A stretch of 64,000 nucleotides of DNA from Paractinoplanes polyasparticus. Lineage in GTDB: Bacteria > Actinomycetota > Actinomycetes > Mycobacteriales > Micromonosporaceae. Both the position numbers and the translations under genes were made by a program. Where the stretch lies: contig NZ_JAHWFK010000023.1 in NCBI RefSeq assembly GCF_019710575.1, forward strand, positions 153,032 through 217,031, read 5' to 3'. The notes under the pieces are model-generated. The model was not told where the DNA came from and ran no database searches. It was given only the letters and a program-made list of their open reading frames with translations. Positions 43,186 through 51,965 of this stretch are shown piece by piece. Each line of letters begins with the position of its first letter. Position 1 is the stretch's first letter.

Positions 43186-45171
43186 GTGGCGTGCGTCGTG
43201 GTGGCGGAAGACAACCTTGACCATCAGCGGGTGATCGCGGAGGTCGTCCGCCGGCTCGGTCACGAGGTCGTGGTGACCGGGGACGGGCGGGCGGCGCTCA
43301 AGGCGATCGCCGAGCACCGCCCGGCGCTGGTCGTGGCCGACGTCGACATGCCGCACCTCGACGGGTTCGAGCTGTGTCACGCCATCCGCCACGACCCGGA
43401 GATCGCCGGCACGCCGGTCGTGCTGATCACCGCGTACCTGCTCCCGGGTGACCCGCGGCTGGCCGCGACGGGCGCGCTCGCCGTGATCGGCAAGCCGTTC
43501 AGCGTGCCGCAGCTGACGGAGGACCTGCGCACGTACCTGGGCACGGCGTCGCCGCCGGAGGAGCCCAAGCCGATCGGCACGGCCGGCGCCGTGCACCGCG
43601 CCGCCTTCGACGCGTTGCTCGACTGCCTGGACGCCGGGGTGGCCGCCTGCGACGTGTCGGGGCACATGGTGCTGGCGAACCGCAAGATGCACGAGTACAT
43701 CGGCCGCGACGTCGGCGACGTGCCCATCGGTGACGCCACGCACCGGTTCGTCCTGCTGCACCCCGACGGCAGCCCCTTGCGTACGCATGAGCTGGCTCTT
43801 TCCCGGGCCCTGGCCGGCGAGAAGGTGGATCAGGCGGAGTTGCTGGCCCACGACGAGGCCGGGCGCCCGCGCTGGTTCGCCGTCAACGCCCGCCCCGTGC
43901 GCGACGAGTCCGGCCGGATCACCGGGGCGGTGGCCGCGATGCACGACGTGACCACGCAGCATCGCAACCGGCAGTACCAGCACTGCGAGAACGAGGTGCT
44001 CAAGGTCATCGCCGACCATCCGCAGGCGGCCGACGCCACCGACCGCATCCTGGCCGCGATCGGCGTCACGCTGGGCTGGCCGTACCTGCGGTTGTGGCTG
44101 GTCGACGAGGTGACCGACCTGCTGCGCCCGGCCGGGGTCTACGCCGACCCGCACTCGCGCCCGCTGCCCGTGCCGGTGAGCATGAGCCGCGGCGACGGCC
44201 TGGCCGGGTCGTGCTGGCAACGCGGAGACCTGGTCTGGGTGCCCGACCTGCACGCGGCCGATTCCCCGGTGCTCTCGAGCATCTCGGCCGGCAGCGAGTT
44301 CCGGGCGGCGGGCGCGGTCCCGGTCCGCAGCGGTGACCGCATCGTCGGGGTGATGACCTTCTTCGCGTACGACCGGCAGGAGCCCGACCCCGCGCTCGGG
44401 GTGCTGCTGACCGGCCTGGCCGGCCTGATCGGCGCGTTCCTCGAACAGCGCCGCAGCGAGGTGCTGGCCCTGCACCTGGCCGCCGCCACCGACGAGTACA
44501 TCGCCCTGGTCGGCCACGAGCTGCGCACGCCGCTGACCTCGATCGGCGCCTACGTCGACCTGATCGCCGAGTCGAACGACGACGTCACCCTGGGCGAGGT
44601 GCGCGAGCTGCTGGACGTGGTGCAGCGCAACAACTCCCGGCTGCGCGACCTGGTCGAGAAGCTGCTGGACCTGGCCGCCCTGGAGTCGGGCCACGCCCAG
44701 CTGACCGTCGAGCCGGTCGACCTGACCGAACTGATCGGCGAGTCGGTCGACGCCGCGGAGGCCGAGGCGGCCGCCCGCGGGATCACCGTGCGGGCCGAGC
44801 TCCCCGGCGATCTGATCGTCCCGGGCGACCGGCTCCGGCTGCGCCAGATGACCGACGCCCTGCTGAGCAACGCGATCAAGTTCAGCCGCCCGGACTCCAC
44901 CGTCGCCGTGTCCCTCGGCGACGAGCACGGCGAGTCGGCCATCCTCACCGTGGCCGACAACGGGGCCGGTATCGCCCCGGCCGAGCAGCCACGCCTCTTC
45001 CGCCGCCTCTACCGGGCCGGCAACGCGCGCCACACCGGCATTCCCGGCACCGGCCTCGGCCTGGCCCTGTGCCGGGTGGTCGTCGAGCGCCATCACGGCT
45101 CGATCACCCTGGCTTCGCACGAGTCCACCGGCACGACGGTCACCGTCCGCCTGCCGCGCGAGGCCGTCTGA
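43186..45171 (+). CDS. Hybrid sensor histidine kinase: REC-PAS-GAF-HisKA-HATPase
   Basis: A 661-residue cytoplasmic signalling protein without membrane helices. An N-terminal receiver domain (VVVAEDN, phospho-acceptor Asp52 in VVADVDMP, Lys in VIGKPF) is followed by a PAS domain (about 135-265), a GAF domain (about 275-425), the HisKA H-box HELRTPLTSI with His444, and an HATPase with NAIKFS, VADNGAGI and GTGLGLAL. The receiver at the N terminus suggests it is an intermediate in a phosphorelay. Start GTG 43186 lies 6 nt after TAGCCT, fitting a leaderless transcript. No cognate regulator is adjacent. Confidence 0.92.
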   Translation: MACVVVAEDNLDHQRVIAEVVRRLGHEVVVTGDGRAALKAIAEHRPALVVADVDMPHLDGFELCHAIRHDPEIAGTPVVLITAYLLPGDPRLAATGALAVIGKPFSVPQLTEDLRTYLGTASPPEEPKPIGTAGAVHRAAFDALLDCLDAGVAACDVSGHMVLANRKMHEYIGRDVGDVPIGDATHRFVLLHPDGSPLRTHELALSRALAGEKVDQAELLAHDEAGRPRWFAVNARPVRDESGRITGAVAAMHDVTTQHRNRQYQHCENEVLKVIADHPQAADATDRILAAIGVTLGWPYLRLWLVDEVTDLLRPAGVYADPHSRPLPVPVSMSRGDGLAGSCWQRGDLVWVPDLHAADSPVLSSISAGSEFRAAGAVPVRSGDRIVGVMTFFAYDRQEPDPALGVLLTGLAGLIGAFLEQRRSEVLALHLAAATDEYIALVGHELRTPLTSIGAYVDLIAESNDDVTLGEVRELLDVVQRNNSRLRDLVEKLLDLAALESGHAQLTVEPVDLTELIGESVDAAEAEAAARGITVRAELPGDLIVPGDRLRLRQMTDALLSNAIKFSRPDSTVAVSLGDEHGESAILTVADNGAGIAPAEQPRLFRRLYRAGNARHTGIPGTGLGLALCRVVVERHHGSITLASHESTGTTVTVRLPREAV

Positions 45172-45186
45172 CCGTAGCCTGCCGTC

Positions 45187-45249
45187 ATGGAGCGTTCGCC
45201 CAAAGTCGCCGTGCCGCACGAGGGAACTCGGCGGGCGCTGCGGTCATAA
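45187..45249 (+). CDS. Twenty-codon micro-ORF with leaderless promoter signature
   Basis: ATG 45187 lies 6 nt after TAGCCT, the same arrangement as at the true starts at 36642 and 43186. The frame ends after 20 codons (MERSPKVAVPHEGTRRALRS). It is in the same frame as the ECF sigma remnant beginning about 45 bp downstream. It may be the stump of a larger gene rather than a functional peptide. Confidence 0.35.
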   Translation: MERSPKVAVPHEGTRRALRS

Positions 45250-45255
45250 GACAGA

Positions 45256-45425
45256 TGTGAGCCCGCGCCGCCGTCCACTCCCGACCACGCCGACGAGGTG
45301 GCTCACCGACTGGACGACGAGCGCGAGCTCGAGCGTGTCACGGCGGCGCTGGAACGGCTGCGACCGCCCGACCGTGACGTTCTCGTGCTCTGCGTCTGGC
45401 AGGGCCTGAGCTACGCCGAGGCCAC
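45256..45425 (+). pseudogene. ECF sigma factor remnant (region 4 only)
   Basis: The frame encodes LDDERELERVTAALERLRPPDRDVLVLCVWQGLSYAEATG, an ECF sigma region 4 core including the helix PDRDVLVLCVWQGLSYAEA. Region 2 is missing, and the expected continuation is replaced after about 45425 by an unrelated sequence in another frame. It is therefore the scar of a deletion that fused an ECF sigma gene to a downstream gene. Confidence 0.7.
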
Positions 45426-45980
45426 GGGAAGGACATCGAGCAGTGGTCGTCGAAGTGCAGCGACCTTGGCGTGGGCGGCGTGGGCATCGAAGGCGTCCCG
45501 TCCCGCCCCGGGGCCGCCGCGAAGCGGGAGGTCCTGATCGACCGCCGGGGCAGTTTCACGCTCTGCGTGGACATCTCGCTGGGCAGCGGCACCGCCACCG
45601 ATCCGCTGATCGCCCTCTCCGGAGTCAAGCCGGACGCCGGCAACGACCTCAACGGCACGTGGACCACCGTCTACGACAAGCCCTTCACCCGGCCCCGGGG
45701 CGGCGACGTGCTGGTGGTGGGCGGCAGCCTGCAGACACCGCCGCCCGGTGGCCCCGAACTGCACCCCTTCCAGGTGTACGGCCTGAGCGGCCCCGCCGTG
45801 ACCGGCGTCGACGTCGTGCTGACCAACGGCCTGCGCGTCACCGCCAGCCTGCGCGACGGCATCTGGGGCGCCTGGTGGCCCAGCGACAAGGGCGACCCGA
45901 CGGGCTGCCGGCTGCAGGTCCGCACTGCCGCCGGCCTCGCGACCGTCGATCCGTACGCGAACCGGATCGTCTTCGATTGA
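45426..45980 (+). pseudogene. C-terminal fragment of an exported/anti-sigma-linked hypothetical protein
   Basis: An open frame starting in GKDIEQWSSKCSDLGVGGVG and ending GLATVDPYANRIVFD reads as the C-terminal part of a beta-rich extracytoplasmic protein of the type often found after ECF sigma genes in Micromonosporaceae (from memory). A GTG at 45471 could start translation of 169 residues, but there is no ribosome site and no signal peptide. The 5' part was probably lost in the same deletion that truncated the sigma gene. Coding bias is intact, so decay is recent. Confidence 0.6.
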
Positions 45981-46535
45981 TCAGCGTTTCAGGGTGAAGG
46001 TGAACTCGTCGGAGAGCCTGGCGTTCAACCGGACCGCCGAGACGACCTTTCCCTCGGTGTCCAGCCGTTCGACCGCGGCCCGGGACAGACCGCAGCCTTC
46101 GGCGATCAGCCGCACCGGCCGCACCGGGATCGGGGCCGCGAAGCGGACCACGACGTCGAGCACGTCCGGAAGGCCGTCGCCGTCCTTCGATCGGCCGGTG
46201 TCGAGGCGCCAGGCGCCGTCCCAGTCGAGAGCGACGCGATTGCGGCGCCGCACGATCGGGTCCTGGAGCACCTGCGCGGCCAGGCCCGGGTCGTTGTGGT
46301 GCAGGCGGTCGAGCAGTTCGGGCCGCACCGAGCGCACGGTCACCCGCTCCAGAACGGAGAGCTTCGTGGTCTCTCCGCACCCGGCGCAGAGCGCGAGCAG
46401 CCAGGCGTCGATCAGCTTGTGGTTGGCGTTGACCCGGAATTCGCCGCCGGCCCGGAATCGCGCGGACGGGCACGAATGGCATCGGCGGACGACGAGCGGC
46501 AGGCGGGTGGGCACGACTGTCCAGTTTTCGAGCAC
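45981..46535 (-). CDS. DUF1062-like protein
   Basis: About 184 residues. An N-terminal zinc-ribbon-like pair, RRCHSCPSA and CAGCGETTK, sits in a domain opening VLENWTVVPTRLPLVVRRC, which matches the DUF1062 family as I remember it. The C-terminal part (LDVVVRFAAPIPVRPVRLIAEGCGLSRAAVERL) looks like a small HTH-containing region. The start is uncertain: GTG 46535 or TTG 46571, neither with a strong ribosome site. It ends directly against the convergent fragment (stops adjacent). Function unknown. Confidence 0.7.
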   Translation of the reverse strand: MLENWTVVPTRLPLVVRRCHSCPSARFRAGGEFRVNANHKLIDAWLLALCAGCGETTKLSVLERVTVRSVRPELLDRLHHNDPGLAAQVLQDPIVRRRNRVALDWDGAWRLDTGRSKDGDGLPDVLDVVVRFAAPIPVRPVRLIAEGCGLSRAAVERLDTEGKVVSAVRLNARLSDEFTFTLKR

Positions 46536-46752
46536 AGAGAAACACCGGTTCCCGTGAGAAATTCGCAGCAAGAAGAAACGCGGCGCGAAAGCGCGACGCG
46601 CGAGGGATCAGCGCTGGGAACAGCTCACAGGATGTACAAGGGACCGTCCTTCATCGGCTCAGCCCGCAACATATCGACGCCGGGCGCCGTCCTTCCACAG
46701 GTTTACCTGTCGAGGCAGGCATCAGCCGTACGTAAGCACTAAGGTGCCCGGC

Positions 46753-47511
46753 GTGGATGTCGCCCGCACGTTCCTGACCGAGATCGACGCCCGGCAGCCC
46801 GAGGCACTCACCGGGCTCTTCCTGCACGGATCGATCTGCTGGGGCGAGTTCTTCGCCGGCAGCGACGTCGACTTCGTCGGGGTGTGGGCCAAGCCGCCCG
46901 ACCACACCGCCCTGGCCGAGGCCCACGAGGCGACGAAGGCGAGACACCCCGAGGTGGTGTTCGACGGCTTTCACTGCTCGCCGGACGACCTCGCCGTCTC
47001 GGCGTTGACCGTCGGGCGGCGTCCGGCCTTCTTCCGGGGCGAGTTCGACCCCGACGGCAAGGTCGACATCAATCCGGTCACCTGGCACGAGCTGGCCGAG
47101 CGGGCCGTGGTGATCCGGGGCGAACTGCCGCCGGTGCACACCGACCGATCCGAGCTGCGCGAGTTCACCCGGAACAACCTCGACACGTACTGGCGGTCGA
47201 TACTCACGCAGATCGAGCAGGACGGTGCCGTCGCCGAACTCGGCCGGCACGAGCCGTCCGTGCTGTGGGTGGTGCTCGGCGTCGCCCGCCTCCACCACCT
47301 GCTGGTCAAGGACGAGCTGACCTCGAAGAGCGGCGCCGGGCGCTACATCGTGGCCGAGCTGGACCCCCGGTGGCGCCGGCTCGGCATCGACGCCCTGCGC
47401 ATCCGGGAGCGACCGGACGAGCCGACCGCCTATGACGACCCGGCCGAGCGGGGCCAGGAGACGTACGACTTCCTGCGCTGGGCCATCGACGACCGGTCAG
47501 GCCAGCGGTAG
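46753..47511 (+). CDS. Nucleotidyltransferase, aminoglycoside adenylyltransferase (AadA)-like
   Basis: About 252 residues. LTGLFLHGSICWGEFFAGSDVDFVGVW is the polymerase-beta-type nucleotidyltransferase motif GS-x(9-11)-SDxD, followed by the helical C-terminal domain (SVLWVVLGVARLHHLLVKDELTSKSGAGRYIVAEL) resembling ANT(3'')/AadA-like and DUF4111 proteins. It may adenylylate a small molecule; resistance activity is not shown. Start GTG 46753 lies 7 nt after TAAGGT, a leaderless pattern; GTG 46744 is an alternative. The 3' end overlaps the convergent membrane protein gene by 15 bp. Confidence 0.8.
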   Translation: MDVARTFLTEIDARQPEALTGLFLHGSICWGEFFAGSDVDFVGVWAKPPDHTALAEAHEATKARHPEVVFDGFHCSPDDLAVSALTVGRRPAFFRGEFDPDGKVDINPVTWHELAERAVVIRGELPPVHTDRSELREFTRNNLDTYWRSILTQIEQDGAVAELGRHEPSVLWVVLGVARLHHLLVKDELTSKSGAGRYIVAELDPRWRRLGIDALRIRERPDEPTAYDDPAERGQETYDFLRWAIDDRSGQR

Positions 47512-48051
47512 CCCGGCCGACTGGGTCTCGGTGGGCTGCGGGGCGGCGTGGTGGGTGAGCACGGCCCCGGTCATGAAGGTGCCGCCGACGGCCAGGGCGC
47601 CCAGGACGCCCAGGGAGATCTGCTGCTCGAGGTCGCCCTGGTGGGAGTAGTCGGACTCGGTCACGACGGTGGTGCGGTCGTCGACGGTCAGCACGTACTG
47701 GCCGTCGCGCAGCTCGGTCTGGCCGTCGAGCCCGGCGAAGGCCACCACCACGGCCAGCCAGAAGGCGAAGAACAGCACACCGGCCAGCATGCTCGCCCAG
47801 TGCGGCACGTGCGGCGGCACCCACGAGGTCAGGCTCCACGGGCTGCGGGGCCGGGTCGTGCGGTAGTACCAGCGGTTGCCGATGACGCCGGCGATCACGC
47901 CGGGCACGGACAGGGCCGCGGCCACCCCGACCGCCCACGCGGTCGGCGCCAGGCGCACCCCGGCCACCAGGGCGGCGATGAGCACGGCCGACCACAGCAG
48001 GCCGGCGGAACACATCGCGCCGCACACCAGCAACCACCGCTGCGGAACCAT
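47497..48051 (-). CDS. Small membrane protein of unknown function (184 aa, four TM)
   Basis: Four hydrophobic segments are visible: LLVCGAMCSAGLLWSAVLIAALVAG, AVGVAAALSVPGVIAGVIG, MLAGVLFFAFWLAVVVAFAG and LGVLGALAVGGTFMTGAVL, with a polar extracytoplasmic segment (DGQYVLTVDDRTTVVTESDYSHQG) before the last. No known family recognised. ATG 48051 lies 6 nt after TAACGT on the minus strand, a leaderless start. Confidence 0.75.
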   Translation of the reverse strand: MVPQRWLLVCGAMCSAGLLWSAVLIAALVAGVRLAPTAWAVGVAAALSVPGVIAGVIGNRWYYRTTRPRSPWSLTSWVPPHVPHWASMLAGVLFFAFWLAVVVAFAGLDGQTELRDGQYVLTVDDRTTVVTESDYSHQGDLEQQISLGVLGALAVGGTFMTGAVLTHHAAPQPTETQSAGLPLA

Positions 48052-48092
48052 GTCCGGACGTTATCGGCCCGGCCGCCCGGGTGTGGCCGTTT

Positions 48093-48836
48093 TCAGCGAG
48101 AGCGGGTCACCTCGTAACGCAGCCAGAGCGTGCCGTCGGTCTCGGTGTTCGAGGACAGCAGGCGCAGCCGGGTCGGGAACTCGCCGTCGGCCAGCGCGGG
48201 CCCGTCGAACACGCCCGGCCCGTTGCCGCCGATGGCGGCGGGCAGCACGATCAGCTGGATCTCGTCGACCAGGCCGGCCCGCAGCAGCGCGCCGTTCAGC
48301 CCGCCGCCGCCCGAGGAGACCACGCAGGTGACCCCCAGCCGCGAGCGCATCCGCCGCAGGGCGGCCCCCAGGTCGACCCGCTGGGTGCCGGCGACCAGAT
48401 AGCTGATGCCCTCACGCCGCAGATAGGCCAGGTAGGCCGCCGGCGTCGCGTGCGAGACCAGCACCAGCAGATGTTGCCCGCCGGCCTCCTTCATCGTCCA
48501 CCGCACCCGGCCCCGGCCGTCGACCACCGTGAACCACCGCTCGGCCTCGACCGCCAGGAAGTCGTCGTACACGTCGTCGGAGCCGGCCGGGGGCAGCCCG
48601 ATCAGCGGGCCGGCCGACGGCGGCACCATGGACCCGCTGCCCTCGAGCGTGGCGGTGGGGGAGTAGAGCCGGTCGAGCAGGGCGGTGCGCGCTTCCTCGA
48701 CCGCGGCGGAACTGGGCGGTCGTAACGTCTCCCAGACCTTGCCGTCGTCGGTCGTCATCAGGGGACGGTCACGGCGCAGGCTGACCCGCCCGTCGACGGA
48801 CGTGGCCACGGACACGACTACGCGAGGCTTCTCCAT
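48093..48836 (-). CDS. RibD C-terminal / dihydrofolate-reductase-like reductase
   Basis: About 247 residues with the pyrimidine-reductase fold: VVVSVATSVDGRVSLRRDRPLM at the start (NADPH and substrate region) and VVSSGGGGLNGALLRAGLVDEIQLIVLPAAIGG near the end, the GG-x-LN-x(2)LL-x(3)LVDE motif of RibD-C proteins. It may act in riboflavin or deazaflavin pathways or as a general NADPH reductase; no other rib genes are nearby. ATG 48836 follows AAGGTGG. Confidence 0.88.
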   Translation of the reverse strand: MEKPRVVVSVATSVDGRVSLRRDRPLMTTDDGKVWETLRPPSSAAVEEARTALLDRLYSPTATLEGSGSMVPPSAGPLIGLPPAGSDDVYDDFLAVEAERWFTVVDGRGRVRWTMKEAGGQHLLVLVSHATPAAYLAYLRREGISYLVAGTQRVDLGAALRRMRSRLGVTCVVSSGGGGLNGALLRAGLVDEIQLIVLPAAIGGNGPGVFDGPALADGEFPTRLRLLSSNTETDGTLWLRYEVTRSR

Positions 48837-48949
48837 GCCACCTTGGTAGCAGCGCCCTACGACACTTTCCGGGGCGTGTGCCGCCGGGAGGCGCTGACCG
48901 GCGGGATCGCCCTCGATCCAGAAGCGCCAGGGGCACCCGCAGACATCCC

Positions 48950-51523
48950 TCACCGGTGTACGGGGCTGCTGTTGTCGACGGCCGTGAGGTGGGCGCGGAT
49001 CTGGTCGGCCTCGGGCAGGCCGAGGTCGGTGTAGAGGGTCAGGGCGTGCTGGTAGTGCTGACGGGCGAGGGTGCGGTCGCCGAGGGTGTGGTGGGCGTGG
49101 CCGAGGCCGGTGTGAGCGCGGGCCTGCTGATCGCGGTAGCCGGTGTCGGCGGCGGTGGTTAGGGCGGCGGTGTGGTGGGTGATGGCGTCGGCGGCGCGGC
49201 CGGCGGTGTGGGCGGCTTCGCCGAGGCCGTTGAGCGCCCAGGCTTGGCCGCGACGTTCGCCGGTCTCGCGGAAGATGATCAGAGCGTGCTGATGGTGTTC
49301 GGTGGCCTGGGTGGGCTGGTCGAGACGGGTGTGGAGGGTGCCGAGGTTGTCCAGCGTCCAGGCTTCGCCGGCATGGTTGCCGAGTAGCCGGTGCAGGGTC
49401 AGGGCCTGCCTGAGATGATCTTCGGCCGGGCCGTACCGGTCCGACCGCATCTCGACTTCGCCGAGGCTGTTCAACGTGTCGGCTTCGCCGACACGGTCAC
49501 CGGCCTGCCGGCACAGGGTCAGGGCCTGCGTGTAGTGATCGACGGCCGACCGGCGGCGGCCCAGCAGCGCATCGAGGTCGCCGAGGTCGGCCAGCGCGCT
49601 GGCTTCGCCGGGCCGGTCGCCGGTCTGCCGGTACAGGGTCAAGGCCTGCGCGATCTGCTCGGTGGCCGTCCGGTACTGACCCGACCGCATCGCGATGACG
49701 CCGAGGTTGTGCAGGGCGCGGGCCTGGCCGGCCGGGTCGCCGACCTGCCGGAACAGGTCCAGGGCCTGTTGGAAGTGTTCGGCGGCCGGCCCGTACCGGC
49801 CCAGCCGATAGTCGGCGCCGCCGAGGTCGGTCAGGGCGTGGGCTTCTCCTGTCGCGTCGCCGTTGTCGCGGGCGGCGCGGTAGGCGTGGCCGTGCATGGT
49901 CAGGGCGTCGGTGTGGTGGCCGCCGTCGAGGTATCGGTACAGGGTGCGGGCGAGTCGGGTGGTGTGGGTGGGCCAGCCGTGGCCGGCGGTGTGGGCGGCG
50001 ACCGCGACCAGGGTGGGCCGTTCGGTGTCCAACCACTCCCGGGCGGTGTCCGGATCGGTCAGGTCCGGGGTGGGGGCTGCCACCGGGGGGATCGCGGGCC
50101 GGCGGTGAGGGTGCAGGGTGTTCATGGCGGTGGCGGTGGTGGCGAGGTAGTAGTCGAACAAGCGGGTCAGGGCGGTGCGGCGCTCGACTGGGCGATCTTC
50201 GTCGGCGGCCCGGGTGGTGGCGTAAACGCGAACCAGGTCGTGGAACGTGTACCGGCCGAGAGTGCTCTGCTGCAGGAGGTGGTCGCGGTGCAGGTGGTGC
50301 AGAAGATCCTGGGCGGTGGACAGGTCGGTGTCGGCCAGAGCCGCGGCGGCGTAGGCGTCGAGGTCCTGACCGGGATGGAGCGCCGCCAGTCGGAGCAGTC
50401 GTCGCTGCGGCGTGGGCTGGTGCTGGTAGGACAGGTTGAGGGCGAGTTCGACGCCGGTGTCCAGGCGCCGGTCGTGGCGGCGTTCGTCGAGTCGGTCGGC
50501 GTGGTCGGTCAACGTCCAGCCCGATGTGTTGCGGATGTGGCTGGCGAGCAGGCCCAGGGCCAGGGGTAGGTGGCCGCAGCGCCGGGCGATCCGCGCCGCG
50601 GCGTACGGATCCGCGCCGACAGGAACCTCGGATACGGCCCGGGTGAGGAAGTCCAGGGCCTCGTCGGGATTGAACACGTCCACGGTGAGATGGGTAGCGG
50701 CGTGCAGGTCGGCCAAGCTGCGTCGGCTGGTGACCACGGTGAGGCAGCCCGGCGTGGCCGGCAGTAGCGGACGGACCTGCTCGGCGCCGGCGGCGTTGTC
50801 CAACACCACCAGCGCCCGGGTGCCGGCGAGCTGGCGACGGTATGCGGCGGCGCGCGCGTCGAGGTCGTGGGGGATCCGCTGGCCGGGCATTCCCAGTAGG
50901 CGCAGGAACCCCTCCAGGACCGCCGCCGGGTCGGCCGGCGGCTGCGCCGGATCAAAGCCGCGCAGATTGACGAACAACACCCGCTCGAACGGCTGCTGCT
51001 GGTGCAGCAGGTGTCCGGCGCGCACAGCTAGTTGGGTTTTGCCAATCCCTGCCATCCCCTGGATCGCCGAAAGCACCACCGCGTCGCCCGCCCGTGCGGC
51101 GTGACAGAGTTGGTCGAGCTCGACCGTGCGGCCGGTGAACCCGGCCAGATCCGGGGGCAAGCTGTCCTGCACCCGGACCTGGGAGACCGCCCCGACCTCC
51201 CCACCGACGACACGTAAGGCTTGGCGCCACGCCGTTACGTATCCGGTATCAGGATGCAGCGACTGGACTACCGCGAGCACCAGCTCGGTGTCCAGGCGTC
51301 GCCGGCCGGGCCGGAAGCAATACGCGACGGTGGATCTGCGCGTCAGTTCGCCTGCCGGCCGACCCGCCGCCGTCCACGCCCTGTTGACTCGGTCCTTGAT
51401 CGTCTCGTAGGAGGGATCGCCGGCCCAGACCTTCAGCAGGCGCAGCCCCTCGACCAGATCATCGAAGCTGCTCGCCTGCGCCGGGTCAGGCAGGGCCGTC
51501 AGCACCTCTTCCGGCGTGGTCAC
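48950..51523 (-). CDS. STAND NTPase regulator: HTH-like, NB-ARC, TPR repeats (AfsR-like without SARP domain)
   Basis: About 857 residues. An N-terminal helical domain (residues 1-110, XRE-like, with ELTRRSTVAYCFRPGRRRLDTELVLAVV) precedes an NB-ARC ATPase: P-loop GMAGIGKTQLAVRAG, ALVVLDNAAGAEQVRPLLP, VVTSRRSL and GHLPLALGLLA. The C-terminal third has seven tandem TPR units of 40 residues with consensus GDxxGEAxALxxLG and QALTLYRQ. Such proteins act as signal-gated switches, often activating transcription of secondary metabolism or sporulation. GTG 51523 is preferred over ATG 51544 since AGGAG precedes it by 5 nt. The target is unknown. Confidence 0.88.
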   Translation of the reverse strand: MTTPEEVLTALPDPAQASSFDDLVEGLRLLKVWAGDPSYETIKDRVNRAWTAAGRPAGELTRRSTVAYCFRPGRRRLDTELVLAVVQSLHPDTGYVTAWRQALRVVGGEVGAVSQVRVQDSLPPDLAGFTGRTVELDQLCHAARAGDAVVLSAIQGMAGIGKTQLAVRAGHLLHQQQPFERVLFVNLRGFDPAQPPADPAAVLEGFLRLLGMPGQRIPHDLDARAAAYRRQLAGTRALVVLDNAAGAEQVRPLLPATPGCLTVVTSRRSLADLHAATHLTVDVFNPDEALDFLTRAVSEVPVGADPYAAARIARRCGHLPLALGLLASHIRNTSGWTLTDHADRLDERRHDRRLDTGVELALNLSYQHQPTPQRRLLRLAALHPGQDLDAYAAAALADTDLSTAQDLLHHLHRDHLLQQSTLGRYTFHDLVRVYATTRAADEDRPVERRTALTRLFDYYLATTATAMNTLHPHRRPAIPPVAAPTPDLTDPDTAREWLDTERPTLVAVAAHTAGHGWPTHTTRLARTLYRYLDGGHHTDALTMHGHAYRAARDNGDATGEAHALTDLGGADYRLGRYGPAAEHFQQALDLFRQVGDPAGQARALHNLGVIAMRSGQYRTATEQIAQALTLYRQTGDRPGEASALADLGDLDALLGRRRSAVDHYTQALTLCRQAGDRVGEADTLNSLGEVEMRSDRYGPAEDHLRQALTLHRLLGNHAGEAWTLDNLGTLHTRLDQPTQATEHHQHALIIFRETGERRGQAWALNGLGEAAHTAGRAADAITHHTAALTTAADTGYRDQQARAHTGLGHAHHTLGDRTLARQHYQHALTLYTDLGLPEADQIRAHLTAVDNSSPVHR

Positions 51524-51544
51524 CGGGTCTCCTGATAGCGACAT

Positions 51545-51965
51545 CGCCTACCCCATAGATCGTGTCCGATGTCTCCGTGTTCGAGGCTACCGACCTCGCC
51601 CGCCGACGAAGAATCACCCATCAGACACTTCACGCTGCCTGCCCATTGCGGACTCACCGATGAGTGGCGTCGAGGGCCGGCGTCCAAATTCGTCTGAAGT
51701 TTCCGAGAAGGCAGACATCGATTCCTGACGCTGGTCTGGGACCGAGCCTTTTCATCCTGCGTAGCGGTTGGCTTCGACGTAGTGCAGAACGTTTCGGGCC
51801 CACTACGGGATCACGCGTCGCAGTGCCGAAACCGGTCGGTTGCCATCGACGACGTTGGTCCAGGGGCGGACGGCGTGCCACCGATTCGCCGGCCACTCAG
51901 TCCTTGGCCGGTCGTGCCGATGGGGAGAGGACGACCGCGAGACCGAGATGTCGCAGAGGTGAGAG
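51545..51965. other. Intergenic region between NB-ARC regulator and PilZ gene
   Basis: This 421-bp gap separates two divergent genes and should contain both promoters. No convincing gene, repeat or hairpin was found; base composition is slightly less GC-rich than the flanking genes. Confidence 0.5.

Noticed and set aside
43066..45219. 717-codon antisense frame opposite the histidine kinase
   Set aside because: Composition is typical of an antisense shadow; all domain motifs are on the plus strand.
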